This document shows positions 32,891-46,439 of a stretch of DNA of 64,000 nt, piece by piece. Every line of letters begins with the position of its first letter. Within the stretch, counting starts at the first letter, position 1. A program made the position numbers and the translations under genes. The notes under the pieces are model-generated. The model was not told the DNA's origin. It ran no database searches and was given only the letters and a program-made list of their open reading frames with translations. The DNA comes from Choanephora cucurbitarum. Taxonomy: Eukaryota; Mucoromycota; Mucoromycetes; Mucorales; Choanephoraceae. The stretch is from the NCBI GenBank assembly GCA_025331435.1, contig JAIWNI010000108.1, positions 1 through 64,000 of the forward strand. The letters are read 5' to 3'.

Positions 32891-34767
32891 TTTGACCTTA
32901 AAGTTGAGAAACAAGAGAGAAAGAAACAGACTAATGAGATTTTGATCGATGTTGTGACACAATCGATTGAAAACCAATATCATTTACATACAAAACTCGA
33001 CTCATAATTCGATTATTATTCCGATTGGCGTATAATTTTTTTCTTTTTGTCTAATTGAGGTATGGTGGGCCTATGAGCTTAATGATGGAACCAATTTATG
33101 CAAACGGGCTTCTTTTGGGATAACAAAATAAGGTTGATTTCAGTAATTAAGCTATGGTAACCTTCTTGTTTGTTTTTTTTTCTCTATTCATAGAATACAT
33201 GCGAAAAAGACATTGATGAAGATAATGAATTTCGCATATGAACAAAGACATCTACACTAGATACACCATACTCATCATGTTGGGGATGTGTGTTCTATTT
33301 TGTTATTGAAGTGCCAGATGAGAGAATTTAGTTTAAACTTTGAAACATTTACAGAAAAACGACTATGACATAAGCTTCTTTTCATAGAATGTTCTTCTGT
33401 CATTTGATGTTGCCATTCAAGCGGTAAAGTCCTATTAAAAGACAAAACGCTTAGGTATACCTTTGAGTATAACAAGCTCGATAGTCCAGTATTTTTTCAT
33501 CATCAGCCCATTAGCCAGAATGCTATTAAGAAAAGCAAGAAACAACGAGCCACCTTATAGTCTGTTTCTATCACTGGCAAATCGCAAAGCAATAACACAT
33601 TCATAAAGCGTCTAGAGTAAACTAGTTGCGCATAGCATACAACAGGAAATCTATGCAAAGCTTGGTCACCTGTGGATACACACCATATGGCTCTAATTGA
33701 CTAGGGCAAATAAAATTGATATTTAGGGTTAATGCAACAGAGTCTAAAGTCAGATACAGAAAATCTCGATTCACTTGACAGCCATACAAATCAAGTTAGT
33801 TTGTAGTCTATTGTACAAATATAGCATCACAGTCTCATTTCCCCCCCTCATATATGACTTTTTAAAGCAAAGGGCCATTCTTTCACCAAAAGATCCATCG
33901 ACCACCTCTGTCCGATGTATGTCTCTAACTGTGTCAATTGCCGTACATGTGAGTATATCCTCTCTTGGTTTCCCGGGACTACTAATTTTGCGACCCGCAG
34001 TTACTTTACCTTCTTTCTTTGGTCACATGCTGATTTGGTTTAGACATCAAAAAATAACATACCACTTTTTTTTGAATGCAATTGTTAGCATAGATATTGG
34101 CTGTCATTCATTCTTTTTCTCTTTCTTTCTCTTTTCATTCTTTTGTTCTCTCTTTTCTCTCCTTTCTATTCTCTCACTTTTCTTTCCCCCATGTATTTCT
34201 CTATGCCCCTAGATACTCCATTTGCTGATTGTCATGGCAACTAACTTCCTGGAACAAATCATGATCTACTCTATTCTTTGAGATAACTGCATGATCATTC
34301 CCTTCAAACTTTTTTGATCAGATCAACCCATATCTCATTTTCTTCTTTTACACCATATGAACAATGCAAGCCTTATTTTTTTTTTTCATTGCTGACAACA
34401 AGCTGAGTAAGATGCTGAATCAGCACTTAGTCAATCGTGTTCAACATGTATCCAATTACAGTCTACGCCTTTCCTTTTTTTATTCACTCTTCTTTCTTCA
34501 ATACCCTACAAATCAAAGTGGACTTGTTCTATCAAAGTAACCATAGAATAGCATTCTCTTTTACTTACAATTCAATTAAATAGGTTATTTTTTCAAGAAA
34601 CCGCATTTTTCCTAAAAAAGATTATATATTTTCAGTAACACTAAGTAAATGGGCTTTATGGATAAGACTTGTTCATTTTCCCCTGTGATCATAACCGTAA
34701 AAAAAAAATGTAAATCCCGCCCTCTTTTTTTTTTCTTATTGAAGAAAACTAGAGATTCCCTTTATCT
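32891..34767. other. Intergenic region, no supported gene
   Basis: AT-rich, with T/C-rich runs around 34115-34200 that make an F/L/S-rich open frame (33775-34212), rejected as low complexity. The right end is the leader of the gene at 34768. No RNA gene or element was recognised. Confidence 0.55.
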
Positions 34768-36459
34768 ATGAGTCTTCAAGAAGCCAGTTTATATAACAAC
34801 ACAGTGTCAGCAACTGACATAAACTCAGGTGAGAGTATTTTGAGCAACAAGAGAAGAAAGACAGTAGAAACAGAGATGACAACACGACCTCATGATCAGT
34901 TTCAACTACTTGATTTCGGTTATGACTTAAATCTTGTCAGCAACCCAAACCAAGACTTTGCGTTGGATGCCACCATACCCCAAGACTTTCTCAATTTCTT
35001 TAGTGACAATAACCCAGCGATGAGTGACATGCCGGGTATGATGTCCAACTCAACAGAGAATGGACCCCTCAGCATGCATAATAATTTCATGCCATTGCTT
35101 CCTACTCAGACAGCCATGCCCAGTGCACCATCCTCTTCTTCTACCACTTCTTCACCTATCCATCAAGAAGAAGAAGATGAACGAAGACAGATACGGTCAA
35201 GACAGATGACTGTTGAACAGGATCCACCCAACCAAGCAGTGTTCACCTTGATTGTGGGTGGAAGAGTATTCAGGCTTAGTTGGGAATCCCTAAAGAGTGA
35301 TGGTCCAGATAACTTCTTTTTAGACTACTTTAGAAAGAAAAAGTCAAAGGTGATGCATATCGATAGAGATCCAGATATCTTTGAGTTGATTGTACGCCAT
35401 TTGAGAGGATATTATATTCAGCCTGAAGATGACATTCAAAACCAATCTTTAGTCTATGATGCTTCTTACTATGGTCTACAGAGACTCAAGAGGATACTAG
35501 ATAACTTTCTCTATCTGAATGTAGGTGGCAGAGTCTTTCGATTGCCTTGGGAATTATTAAAGAGAGGTAAATGACGCGCATTTTTATCGATAAGTGTTCT
35601 AATAGGTTGGATAGATGGTTCAAAGAACTTCTTTACAGGTCCCCTAAGACATTCGTTACTATCACCGCATACAGAAGAAGGTGACAACAATACACCTGTC
35701 TATATTGACCGTGACCCTGATATCTTTGAGGACATTGTGAATCATCTCCGTGGCTACACTATTCATATTCGAGATGAAATGCACCGAAATAATCTGTTGA
35801 GAGATGCTCAATACTATGTGCTTCGTCAATTGACCGATAAACTCTTGATTGCTCAACAGGCTGTAGCTGGTTTTGGAGATACGACCAATCTGGAAGTACT
35901 GTTGCTCTTGCAGGACATTCGTCTGCTTAACCTGTTGCCTCCAGAAGATGCTAAACACCATCGACTGAGTGACATGAACACCATCAAGAGTTGGCATGCT
36001 ACTCAACTGCACTATAAACGCTTAGCAGACAGTCCACCTCATGCACTCTTGGTCCAGGTGGCTGATATGACACTTCATCTTCATAAGCGAGATAGTCAGA
36101 TGAAATTGACGTTTGATATGAAAGAACAAGATATGAACAAGATGAAGAGTATAGCCAATAAGATTCATGTATCTCAAGTGAACCAAGAGATCTATCTGGA
36201 TCAACACTGTGCCATTACCATTGATGATCATCAGCAAGTTCAGTCACTGCAAGATTGCCTGGATCATGATATGATTGAGACAGATTGGAAGGTATGTCAG
36301 CAATGCCTTCCTGGCTGTCAGAGGTCATCTTTTATACTGGAGAGGGCTATCTGCAGTATTCATGAGATACAGGATATGCTTACATTGAATGCACTCAGAC
36401 TAGAGGCCATTGGCTCTAAATTCAGATTGAATCTAAAGCGACAATTCCTAAAGAGTTAA
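34768..36459 (+). CDS. Protein with two tandem T1-type BTB domains
   Basis: Two exons, 550 aa: 34768-35566 and 35606-36459. Residues 1-155 are disordered and Ser/Gln-rich, with a basic 'NKRRK' cluster and an acidic run 'HQEEEDERRQ'. BTB 1 begins near residue 159 ('FTLIVGGRVFRLSWESLK', 'HIDRDPDIFELIVRHLRGYYI'). BTB 2 begins near residue 248 ('FLYLNVGGRVFRLPWELLKRG', 'YIDRDPDIFEDIVNHLRGYTI'). The two copies are close enough to show an internal duplication. The remaining about 190 residues look helical and unfamiliar, with a Cys cluster 'KVCQQCLPGCQR'. Tandem T1-type BTB modules recall yeast Whi2-like stress regulators, but I cannot assign a function. The intron falls inside BTB 2. Confidence 0.85.
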
Positions 36460-37047
36460 AATAAAGATGAAACTCAGACCGATATCTTGTGCTACCTATT
36501 ATTGTCAATCCCCTTCTAAACCTAAAACAGAATTCCCCTTTTCTTTCTTTCTTTCTTGTAATAACCCAATTGAACCAATCAGATAAGTCTCTCTTGATTG
36601 ACAACAATGAATCATCTATAGATAAGGATGGTTCCTATTGCCTGTTTAACAAAAAAAAGTGGGGCTTATTATTTGCTGACATAGAGCTTATGTTAAATGC
36701 TGATCAATTGGATCCACAGAGAACTAAGCCTTTTTTGTATTTAAGTAAACTTTAACTTTCATAAGGTACTGTAGGCTAAAGATGACATAGACTATATCGT
36801 TTAGATGAAAGCATTTCAGGTCATGTGTCAAATTATTTCATTTGAGTTAAAAAAAAAATTGCATGAATCCTATAAAAATCTTATCGCTCAATAACCAGAT
36901 TTGATTGGATCATGATAAGCATATTACCTTCTATAAATGGTGAAATGCACTCTCATTTTCTCACACAGTAGTCAAGACAGCCTATAAAAATGAGCTGTTG
37001 ATATTCTTTTATTTTTTATTTTTTCTTCTCAATTATCTAAATAAGCC
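36460..37047. other. Short intergenic region with TATA box for the next gene
   Basis: No coding content supported; the 88-codon frame at 36489-36755 has no features. A TATAAAAA element at 36983-36990 lies 58 bases before the ATG at 37048. Confidence 0.5.
36983..36990 (+). promoter_or_regulatory. TATA box of the small zinc-finger gene
   Basis: TATAAAAA, 58 bases upstream of the ATG at 37048 and followed by a T/C-rich leader. Position and sequence fit a fungal TATA element. Confidence 0.55.
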
Positions 37048-37419
37048 ATGCCTTTCCGTTGTAAATGTGGTAGAACCTTTGAAAAGACAGACACCTTTGC
37101 TTCTCACACCTCTTCCTGTGCTCCTTTCCATCATCGCCGTATGTCAGACACAACTCAGCTATCTACCAACAGTATGCCTGTACCATCCACACCACACCGC
37201 CAATCACTGCCTTTTGTAAATCCTTCTTTCTCAAGAGGCCTGCTATCTACTTCACCACAAAGTGTATCTTCTACTCAATCTATTCTGGATACTCCCTCAA
37301 GTGATCTGTCAAGCTCTGCACCCAGTAACACATTCTTTATGCCAACTGCGCTTTCACTTCAAAATGCATTTGAAGGTGCCAGAAGACGATCTATGTCTTA
37401 CGGTTCTTCTCTTAAATAG
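37048..37419 (+). CDS. Small Ser-rich protein with N-terminal CxC...HxxxC finger
   Basis: A single exon of 123 codons. The N-terminus 'FRCKCGRTFEKTDTFASHTSSCAPF' has a compact zinc-finger pattern: C-x-C, then F and F at helix-core positions, then H-x3-C. It resembles a degenerate C2HC finger at the extreme N-terminus. The rest is Ser/Pro/Thr-rich and likely disordered, ending in 'EGARRRSMSYGSSLK', whose RRRS could be a basophilic kinase site. A good TATA box and pyrimidine leader support expression. Family not recognised; nucleic acid binding is inference. Confidence 0.75.
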   Translation: MPFRCKCGRTFEKTDTFASHTSSCAPFHHRRMSDTTQLSTNSMPVPSTPHRQSLPFVNPSFSRGLLSTSPQSVSSTQSILDTPSSDLSSSAPSNTFFMPTALSLQNAFEGARRRSMSYGSSLK

Positions 37420-38882
37420 AATTTAACCACATAACATCATACCCTTTTTTTTCTTTTTTTTTAACAAAATATGTTCTTTGCGTATATACATATCTTATTA
37501 GTACATAGTCCATCTTTTTCTTTATGTAAAATAAACTTTTTCTTCTTTTCAATGAAATCGTACATGATGTCACGTTACCTGGATTTAGGCACTATTATCT
37601 TTGACAACAATGATTGAACTACTAACTAATTCTCCCACTGACTTCTTTTTGTTATGGGAAATTAAATACATAGTGTGTTACTTACCCAGATGAATACCAT
37701 TATGTATATAATGTTCATCTCAATTCCTTAGGAAAGTACACAAAGAATTGTCTCACAAACTAAGATGGTGTGAGAATGAAAGCTACTTATTTCTGATGGT
37801 TTTTTTAGACATGTTTCAGAAAGAAATAAAACCATGCCATTATAGATAACATTTCTTTCTTTATAATATCAACAAGCTTAACTAGAGATACAATCCCATG
37901 TATTTTAATTGTTTGTGTAAGATAGCTTTGTTTATTTTCACACTGCATAATTTATGATCTATTGGATCACAAGGGCGTCTTTTGTTTGTGTTATCGGGTT
38001 ACAGTAAGGATAGGCTATCATTGTCTAGAGAATGCATCTCATTAGTGTATGTGGTTCATTTTGTAGAAGACTATTTTACTACAATGAAATCAAGCAAACT
38101 ATTGACTAAACTACTCTTATTGTAATTTACTACACTCTTTAGAATAACCTGCATGAGAATAGTTCTAGTTGGAGTGTTACCAGCTATCTTTATATGAGTC
38201 GAATGAGGTTTCTTTAAATTGAACTGATAGTAGCATTTGACAACTTATCTAGACAGACAGAATACACAATGATGGTTGTGACCCCCCCCCCCTTCATAAG
38301 ACACGCTTCTGTCTTATACCATGATATAGGTTATTGGCCTTAGTCACGATAAAACAATAAGGCTTGGTTTCATTGAAACTCCTTTAGAGACTAGTATTCT
38401 TAGCCATCCTCTTTTTTGCACTAAACAACTGCCATAAGATCAGATAACAAACATGTCAAGTGCTCGATACATACTGTATTAAGGTTAAAGAAGTAAAAAC
38501 ATATTTCATTTGATCAAGATCATCTAACTGAGTATTACTTGAGTGTCACACACACACACATTAGTCTTGGCAATCAATGAAGACTACCTGTGTTGGTTAG
38601 TCAATGTGTTGCCATGGAGACTACCTTCCGTACGTATTAAAGTACAGAATACTGTTACTTTCTCATTTGTTTTAGGGTTACCATGTGATGCTACAGAAAG
38701 TAACATTTTCTTTAATTCATGAGAATTTTTCTACTTAGAATCCAGCCAACGCATCATAGCCAATGGATTTCAAATTCCCCCTGAATCCCGCTTGTCTTTC
38801 TTTTTTTCTTTTTTCGCTCTATTTTTTTTTTGTCTTTCTTCTCTTATTTGGTTTCTCCGAGATTAACAAGATCCCTTTTTTC
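37420..38882. other. Intergenic region, no supported gene
   Basis: AT-rich, with a CA dinucleotide run (38548-38560) and an 11-base C tract (38282-38292). The right end is the T/C-rich leader of the transporter gene; an F-rich frame there (from 38763) is leader sequence, not coding. Nothing else was recognised. Confidence 0.55.
38282..38292. repeat. C11 homopolymer in AT-rich intergenic DNA
   Basis: Eleven C in a row. Comparable C or G tracts of 8-10 occur at 21079-21088, 45252-45259, 60442-60451 and 63303-63310, all outside coding sequence. They are striking in AT-rich DNA and may be hard to sequence accurately. Confidence 0.9.
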
Positions 38883-40771
38883 ATGAGTTTAACTGACATC
38901 AAAAAAGTGAACTCACAAGAAAGGCAAGAGAACGACAAAGTACTCGATCCTCATGACGAAGTGTTTGAACCCCATGAAGAGATCTCGGATGAGTCTGAAA
39001 TGACCGGAAAAGCCTCTTCTTTTGTTTATACACTTGTCATTTGTGTATGCATTGGTGGATTTCTGTTTGGTTATGATACAGGCGGTAAAATGTCTATAGC
39101 ATCTTTTTTTTTTTAATAATCTATGTTCATCATCCGATTTTTTTTTTTAGTCATTTCGGGTGCTTTAACTTTACTTCAAAAAGATTTTGCCATGACCAGT
39201 GTACAGAAAGAACTTGTGGTGGGTGGAACTACGTTTGGTGCTATCTTTGGTGGTTTCTTTTCTGGTATTGTAAGTGACATTTAAAAGGTGATGGTATCTA
39301 GTTACTCATTATTCCATCTTTATAGTTAACGGATAGATTTGGCCGAAAGGTATAAAAAGAGGGTTACACTCGTCTTGTCAAATTCCGCTTTGACATTTAT
39401 TTTATTTTTTATTGTTAGATTCTTGTGATTGTTTCCTCGCTTATTTTTATTGCAGGTGCCCTTATTCTTGCTTTAGCACCTAATTATGGTGTGCTCTTGT
39501 TTGGTAGAATTGTGGTTGGTTTAGGTGTGGGTATTGCCTCCATGATTGTACCTGTCTATGTCAGTGAACTTTCACCTAAATACATGAGAGGCAGATTGAA
39601 CACGCTAAACACACTGGTCTTGACATTTGGCCAAGTGGTAGCCTATGTCATGAACATTGCCTTCGCTTCTGTACCCAATGGCTGGCGATACATGTTTGGT
39701 ATTGCTGGTATTCCTGCCTTATTCCAATTCATCATCATGCCCTTCTTGCCTGAATCTCCTCGTCGGCTGGTGGCGATCGGAAAGTTGGATGAGGCCAAGC
39801 GCGCCATTCGAAAAGTCTATGGCAATTCAGTGACCGACGTTTTCATTGAGCGCGAAGTTCAGATGATTGATGCCGATATCCATACCTGTCGTTCTGGTTC
39901 CTTCCGCGACTTTGTCCATCGCGATAACCTGATGCCCTTGATCATCGCCTGTATCCTTCAGGCAGCCCAACAACTCTCGGGATTCAATGCAGCCATGTAT
40001 TATGCAGCCACCATCTTGCAGATGGCCGGTTTCAAGAGCACAGAAGGGTCCACGAGTGTGGCCATCATCGTGTCAGGCACCAACATGGTCTTTACGGCCA
40101 TTGCTATCTCTGTGATCGATAAAGTAGGCCGTCGAAAGATGCTGCTGTTCACCATGATCACCATGATTGCTGGTCTGATTGCGCTAGGTGCTACCTTTGC
40201 TGCTCAACAAGGGTTTGTGGTACAACAAGCGCTGTGTGGTGGATACTCTGCCAACTGTGCTCGCTGTGTCTTGGATGAACGCTGTGGTTGGTCTGTGTCT
40301 CAAGATGTCTGTATCTTTCGGGAAAACAATCTGTCGGATATCCTCGTTACATCCAATGGCTGTCCCCCACAGGCTCATGATCAACCTATCACAGGTGTCT
40401 TGTTGACTTTCTTGATTGTCTATGTGGGGAGTTATGCTTTAGGTCTTGGTTATATCCCTTGGCTAGCTCAGTCTGAGATGTTCCCCATGTCGATACGTGG
40501 TAAGGCCAATGGTGTGGCTACGGCTGTTAATTGGATCTGTAACTTGATTGTGTCGACTACCTTCCTTTCCATGACTGAGGCCATGACAACAGCTGGTACT
40601 TTTTGGTTTTATGCTGGTGTCTCTCTTGTCTTTTGGATCCTGTTGATTCGTTTGATGCCTGAGGTAAGTTGAGAGAATTAGGACATGTAGGTTATTGAAT
40701 ACTGAATTATACATATTTAGACATCTGGTAAATCACTGGAAGAAATACATGAGTATTTCCTCAAGACATAA
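38883..40771 (+). CDS. MFS myo-inositol-type transporter with PSI-like loop
   Basis: Five exons, 546 aa: 38883-39084, 39151-39269, 39326-39349, 39419-40663, 40721-40771. Transporter motifs are 'GGFLFGYDTGVISGALTLL', 'LTDRFGRK' (alone on a 24-base exon), 'MRGRLNTLNTLVLTFGQ', 'PESPRRLVAIGK', 'QAAQQLSGFNAAMYYAATIL', 'DKVGRRK', 'GYIPWLAQSEMFPMSIRGKANG' and 'TSGKSLEEIHEYF'. These match the Itr1/HMIT/INT inositol symporter branch. Unlike yeast Itr1, the loop before helix 10 (about residues 388-430, bases 40235-40370) holds six cysteines including 'CARC' and 'CGW', the pattern of a PSI domain, as known from plant INT transporters. The acidic N-terminus is cytosolic. Substrate is inferred from family; not proven. 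Confidence 0.88.
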
Positions 40772-41383
40772 TCCTTACTTTCTTATATTCTATAATTCTG
40801 TACTATATTCATACATTTATATCTATTGTCATCTGTTGTATCTAGAATTCATCCTCTCTCTTTTCTTTCTTACTCATTAAACATAGTCTCGTTAATATCT
40901 AAGATAATACATGTACTTTTAAGCTATAAGATAAGCTATTTCTATACAGAGCCAAGTTGAACATACTGAATTCTGTCAATTGTTACTCTAGTCTATCATG
41001 AAAGATAAATTTGACTGATAAACTAAGTCCTTCGTGTCTGTTCTTTTTACTATAAGCAAGGTATGTTGTATTTATGCTTCAATAGACGACACTAACTTGT
41101 AAGCCTTTATAGAGATGAAAAAAAAGTGTCAAACATGATAAAATGTAGTTTTATATCTAATTGATACTAATAAGCCTTGATAAATACCCCACATATAGTT
41201 GTTGTGAATATTCTCTCTATCACAACAGAATGCGATTGAATCTTTAGGACAAACAAAGCATATTATTTGTTGATCTTTTGCTATAATACCAAATCCTTTG
41301 TGAAATTACTCTCCTGTTTAGCTCGTGACAATCTGTTGTTTTCGGAAGATCCGATAGTATCAAAGTCATAAGATATTGTGAAA

Positions 41384-41402
41384 ACACACACACACACACA
41401 CA
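41384..41402. repeat. CA dinucleotide microsatellite
   Basis: About nine AC/CA units in intergenic sequence; a sh shorter run is at 38548-38560. Likely polymorphic. No function indicated. Confidence 0.9.
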
Positions 41403-41583
41403 AGAAAGTCTCAATTAAGCTAAAGAAGTTGGTTTGCAATAGAAAGATAATTTATTAAATATTATGTTGTAACTCTTGACTTTTTTGTTAAAACAAGAAA
41501 AAAAAAAGGTCGTGCGCAATTTGGCTTGTAGAACATCACTTAAATAAGCTTCATCTCTTTTTCTAAAATAAACTTCAATTAGC

Positions 41584-41739
41584 CTACAAGTTCCTTTTGT
41601 GCTGAACAATGGACTTACACAGCTTATGACCACAATGAGGACACCAAGTAGTCGAATAGTATACTTTATGCAATAGACAATAATTACTGTTGGAATTGTT
41701 GTCACCTATTGACTCAGATATTGCATTATCAGAGTACAT
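41584..41739 (-). CDS. Doubtful 51-aa ORF with CPHC zinc-knuckle-like motif
   Basis: The frame starts at ATG 41739 and ends at TAG 41584. It reads MYSDNAISESIGDNNSNS followed by 'NYCLLHKVYYSTTWCPHCGHKLC'. The C-x2-H...C-x2-C-x4-C arrangement looks like a zinc knuckle, not random sequence. The ORF is short, no homologue is recognised, and a GTAAGT inside the last Cys codon region could be a donor that alters the end. A similar pattern occurs on the other side of GAPDH (44808-45082). Confidence 0.25.
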   Translation of the reverse strand: MYSDNAISESIGDNNSNSNYCLLHKVYYSTTWCPHCGHKLCKSIVQHKRNL

Positions 41740-43313
41740 CTTTCTGTATTATCTTGGAGAAAAAAAGAAAAAGAAACAAAGAGAAAAAAGAAAGAAAAAA
41801 AAAAGAAGAAAGGAAAAGTACCAAACAGAATATAAATAAAGATACCAAAAACAAAACCTTAAATAGAGAACAATAATTGCATGACACAAGTCTTGTTTTC
41901 TTTTGAGCCTTCTTTTTATTTTACTGATTTTTTTTTAAAAAAAAAAGGTTTGTTTGAGTTAACATGGATAGCCATTCTATAGGCTATTGTATTCGTGCTT
42001 ATAGGAAGCATGGTTTTCATTCTATTAACATATGATTCTCATGGTATAGAAAGAAGTCTTATTCTCTATGATTTCACGTTACACTTTACAAAAGAGGAAG
42101 CCCTATAAAATATCGGACAATAGATAAACTCCCTTTCTTTACTTCTAGATCTTCTTTTTCACATGATTTTTTATTATATCGCATTTAATAAAGTCAATGT
42201 CTGGTTAGCGGCTTGATCTTTCTGTACGATGGCATACATCAACATGATCTACAGAAGAAGCTCAGTAACATTGAGAAAAAAAAACCCCTCTTTTACAACA
42301 CGACTCGAAATGTCTTGTAGGATCCTTCAGTTCACATAGCTTCTCTTGTGACTCCCCGAAACTTTCTTCTCTTTACTGCATTATAGCTGTTCCAGTAACT
42401 AGTTTGATTTCAGTGTAGGTAGGCCCAAAATGATACAGCGTAACTGAAAATCTTGTTGATTTGACACCTGCCTTCGGAAATTGAAAGTAATCTATAAAGG
42501 CTACTTTATCCTTTACCTGAAGACAACTTGTTTAGTCTTATCGGACACAACTGCCTTTCAGCTGTAGTTGAAGACAAGCAGCTCTATCTATTGAATACCA
42601 TTGTGCTTGAAACTAGAATATGCATTGAGACAAAACACGCTTATCAGTGAACTTATGCTTGTTGTTATATAGCCTACCCCATACAATGCTACTCAATATA
42701 GACTACAAAACACACTGATAGATCATACTATGCAATGCCTTGGAACAAGAGTAGACTAGAGTCTGAATGATTCAATTGAGATAAATATATACATAAAAAA
42801 AGGGAGAGGGCACAGCTTACTTTTGTTTTCTCCCATTGAAAGTTTGATCGATAATAAAAATTTTAAAACCCCCAATCTTTGATTATCAGAGATAAAATCA
42901 TTACACAAAACAAGCAATAGCATTGTGCCAGAAAAAAAAAAGAAAACAAGGTTGGCTGTATATCAGATAAGCTACGGTTTTTCTTTTTTTCTAGCCTATC
43001 TAATTTGTATAGAACAATAACGATAATAGAAGATTTCTTATCATTGCTATGGTTATCATGTTAGTTGATTAGTGTTTATAGCAAACTATACTACAAGATA
43101 AAAAAGAAATGAGGCGCGTTTTCTTTTTTGTTAGAATAACCTACACTATGAAAGATCTGAGTCACAAAAATTTTTCATAAGAGAACTGGGTAGCTTATTA
43201 ATGTGTAACTTGAATTACCCAAGTCAGGAAATGGTCATACAAAATGACTATTTTGGACTACTTTTTATAAAGTATATCATTGATTTTTAATCTGTTTGAT
43301 CAAAAAAAAAAGT

Positions 43314-43321
43314 TATAAAAA
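43314..43321 (+). promoter_or_regulatory. TATA box of the GAPDH gene
   Basis: TATAAAAA located 70 bases before the GAPDH ATG, followed by a T/C-rich leader, as expected of a strongly expressed fungal gene. Confidence 0.7.
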
Positions 43322-43383
43322 GACTTTGCATTTCTCAATACGCGTTTTCTTTTTTTTTCTTCATTCGTCTTTAATTTTTAAAA

Positions 43384-44614
<1,231 letters not shown>

Positions 44615-46439
44615 ATTTCTTCTGATTAGATTACATCTCATTGAATCATCTTTCATGCATACATACATATATCTCTTGTTTAAGGAAATTGTATTTTGTA
44701 AACGCGTCTTTACGGGGTTTAAGTCTTTAAATGATTTAAAATTAAAATTGAGTATAGTGTGGGCATCATTTTTCAAGGTTTCGTGTTACCTTGATGACAT
44801 TTGAAAATCAGGAACTTGTGTTTGCAATACGGACATTGTCGTAGTGAAAGTACATCTTTTCGCAAAAAGGACATCTATGTGTCCGAGCAAGAAGCCCTCT
44901 GTTGTTCTAAACCTCATGAATGTATGGAATGACAATAGAAAGTCAATGTATAGACACAACTTTCTTTCTTCAAATCCATCCTTATCATTCAATTGTGAGC
45001 AAACACTACATTCTTTCTGGTAGATGACATGTTTAAGACAGTATGTTTGTCTATAAAAGCTACTTGTTATATCGGAAATCATTTGCTTTGTTGCTCTATG
45101 TACACACAATATCTAGCTTTTGAACAGCGAAATCTATAGAAGCAGTAGATGCATCAACCTTCACATGCAGCGTATTTGCAAGTTAGTCGGGACCAAAAAA
45201 GTCTACCTGTGAAATTCAACACTATCCGATTTCTTCCTTTCTTGCTTAGGAGGGGGGGGAGAGGATTTGAGGACATGTGCGCCTCATTTGTTTTGTGTCT
45301 TCATCAAACTTGTACGTGCCTCTCCTAAAAAAGGAACTTTCATAAAAGAGGGGCAGTCTTCACTGTGGCTTTAAACTTACTGCTGATTACATAACAAGTC
45401 ATACTGAATGCTTCATTACAACCCTTAGTACAAAGATCCCACTCTTTAAAAAAGAAAAGAAAAGCTAGTTAAATTCTTTGGTCAATGAATACAGATTATC
45501 ATGAGGGAAAAAAAGGGGGGTATTGCCAGTAGAAGCTTCAAGATAAATTGATTTTATTGTTCCTATAACCTGGTTTAGATTATCGAGATAGGTTTAACTC
45601 AGAAAGTTTCTTAAACGGCGAAAGAACATAATGTATTCAATATCAAGGACAAAAAGATTGACCACAAATAGAAAAGAAACCCCCTTGACATGCTATGGAT
45701 TTAGGCTGTTTTGCATAAAAGTAGAATATTCAGCAAGAGAGAAAGAAAAAAAAAAGACTGTTACTTAGGAAAAGCTTTCTTCTTTGCTTGAATGAAAAAA
45801 GGCTTTGACAAAAGTCGTCTTTAGTGAAATAAAGATACATACAATGACTTGTTTTAGATAGGAGGCTATGCTATGAATTATCAGCAATGGTTAGATATAC
45901 TGATAGGATAAAACAGCTGTGTGCAATTAAGAGTAGTAGGAACTCTACTTTATTTCAAAAGCCTGTTGCCTTGAACTGTACTTGTGAGATAAAGTCTATG
46001 CAGTTTTCTATAGTAAAAGACATAAATAGACCATTGTCGCTTAAAGCCAAACAAAGGAGCTTTCTCTATGATAGCCAGTCTTAGAAAGGTAAAGGTTTGT
46101 TATGTTTAAGCAATGCCAACTGATAAACATAGCCTATTTTATTTTCTGAAGACAGCGTACACTTGACATAAAGAAAAGGCCTTAAAGATTAAATTTTAGC
46201 AGTGGATTTTCTTTAATTTTATATATAACAAATAACCTTCAAATCTTGTAGACTGCCTTCTTATAGGCTGTAAACATAGTTTTGCATTGCATGGAGTTCG
46301 AAATCTCTCATTGTATACAGAAAAAAAAATACGTGGGAAAAACGATTTGACTTGTACCTCTTTATTTTATTTTTCTCTTAGTATCCTTTTTTCTAATCCC
46401 TTCTTTTCTTTCTTTCTTTCTTTCTTTTACATATTTATT
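44615..46439. other. Intergenic region between GAPDH and MCC-beta genes
   Basis: Holds the doubtful cysteine ORF locus 44808-45082 (minus) and otherwise nothing recognised. A G8 tract occurs at 45252-45259. A 65-codon frame at 45887-46084 lacks support. The right end is the CTTT-repeat leader (about 46405-46430) of the MCC-beta gene. Confidence 0.5.
44808..45082 (-). CDS. Doubtful cysteine-rich small gene, second locus
   Basis: From ATG 45082 the frame reads 'TYCLKHVIYQKECSVC'. A possible 38-base intron (44875-44912, donor GTTTAG, acceptor ACATAG) would join 44913-45082 to 44808-44874 and add 'RCPFCEKMYFHYD', giving 78 aa. Another frame in the same place encodes 'LRQCPYCKHKFLIFKCH', offset by one base, so the true structure is unclear or the locus is decayed. 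The YC-x2-H...C-x2-C pattern resembles the ORF at 41584-41739. The donor is poor and no expression evidence exists. Confidence 0.2.

Larger units (their letters stand above)
40772..43383. other. Long intergenic region upstream of GAPDH
   Basis: Mostly AT-rich, with a CA run at 41384-41402. The only coding candidate is the short cysteine ORF at 41584-41739 (minus), listed separately. A 96-codon minus-strand frame at 41415-41705 overlaps it in another frame and was rejected. The right 80 bases are the GAPDH promoter with a TATA box. Confidence 0.55.

Noticed and set aside
33775..34212. 145-codon plus-strand frame
   Set aside because: Its second half is F/S/L low complexity from T/C-runs, with no conserved motif, splice or promoter support.
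38763..38882. N-terminal extension of the inositol-type transporter
   Set aside because: The extra residues are F/L runs from the pyrimidine-rich leader; ATG 38883 starts the acidic cytosolic tail typical of the family.
41415..41705. 96-codon minus-strand frame
   Set aside because: Overlaps the more motif-like short ORF in another frame; its F/I/K-rich end is from A/T runs.
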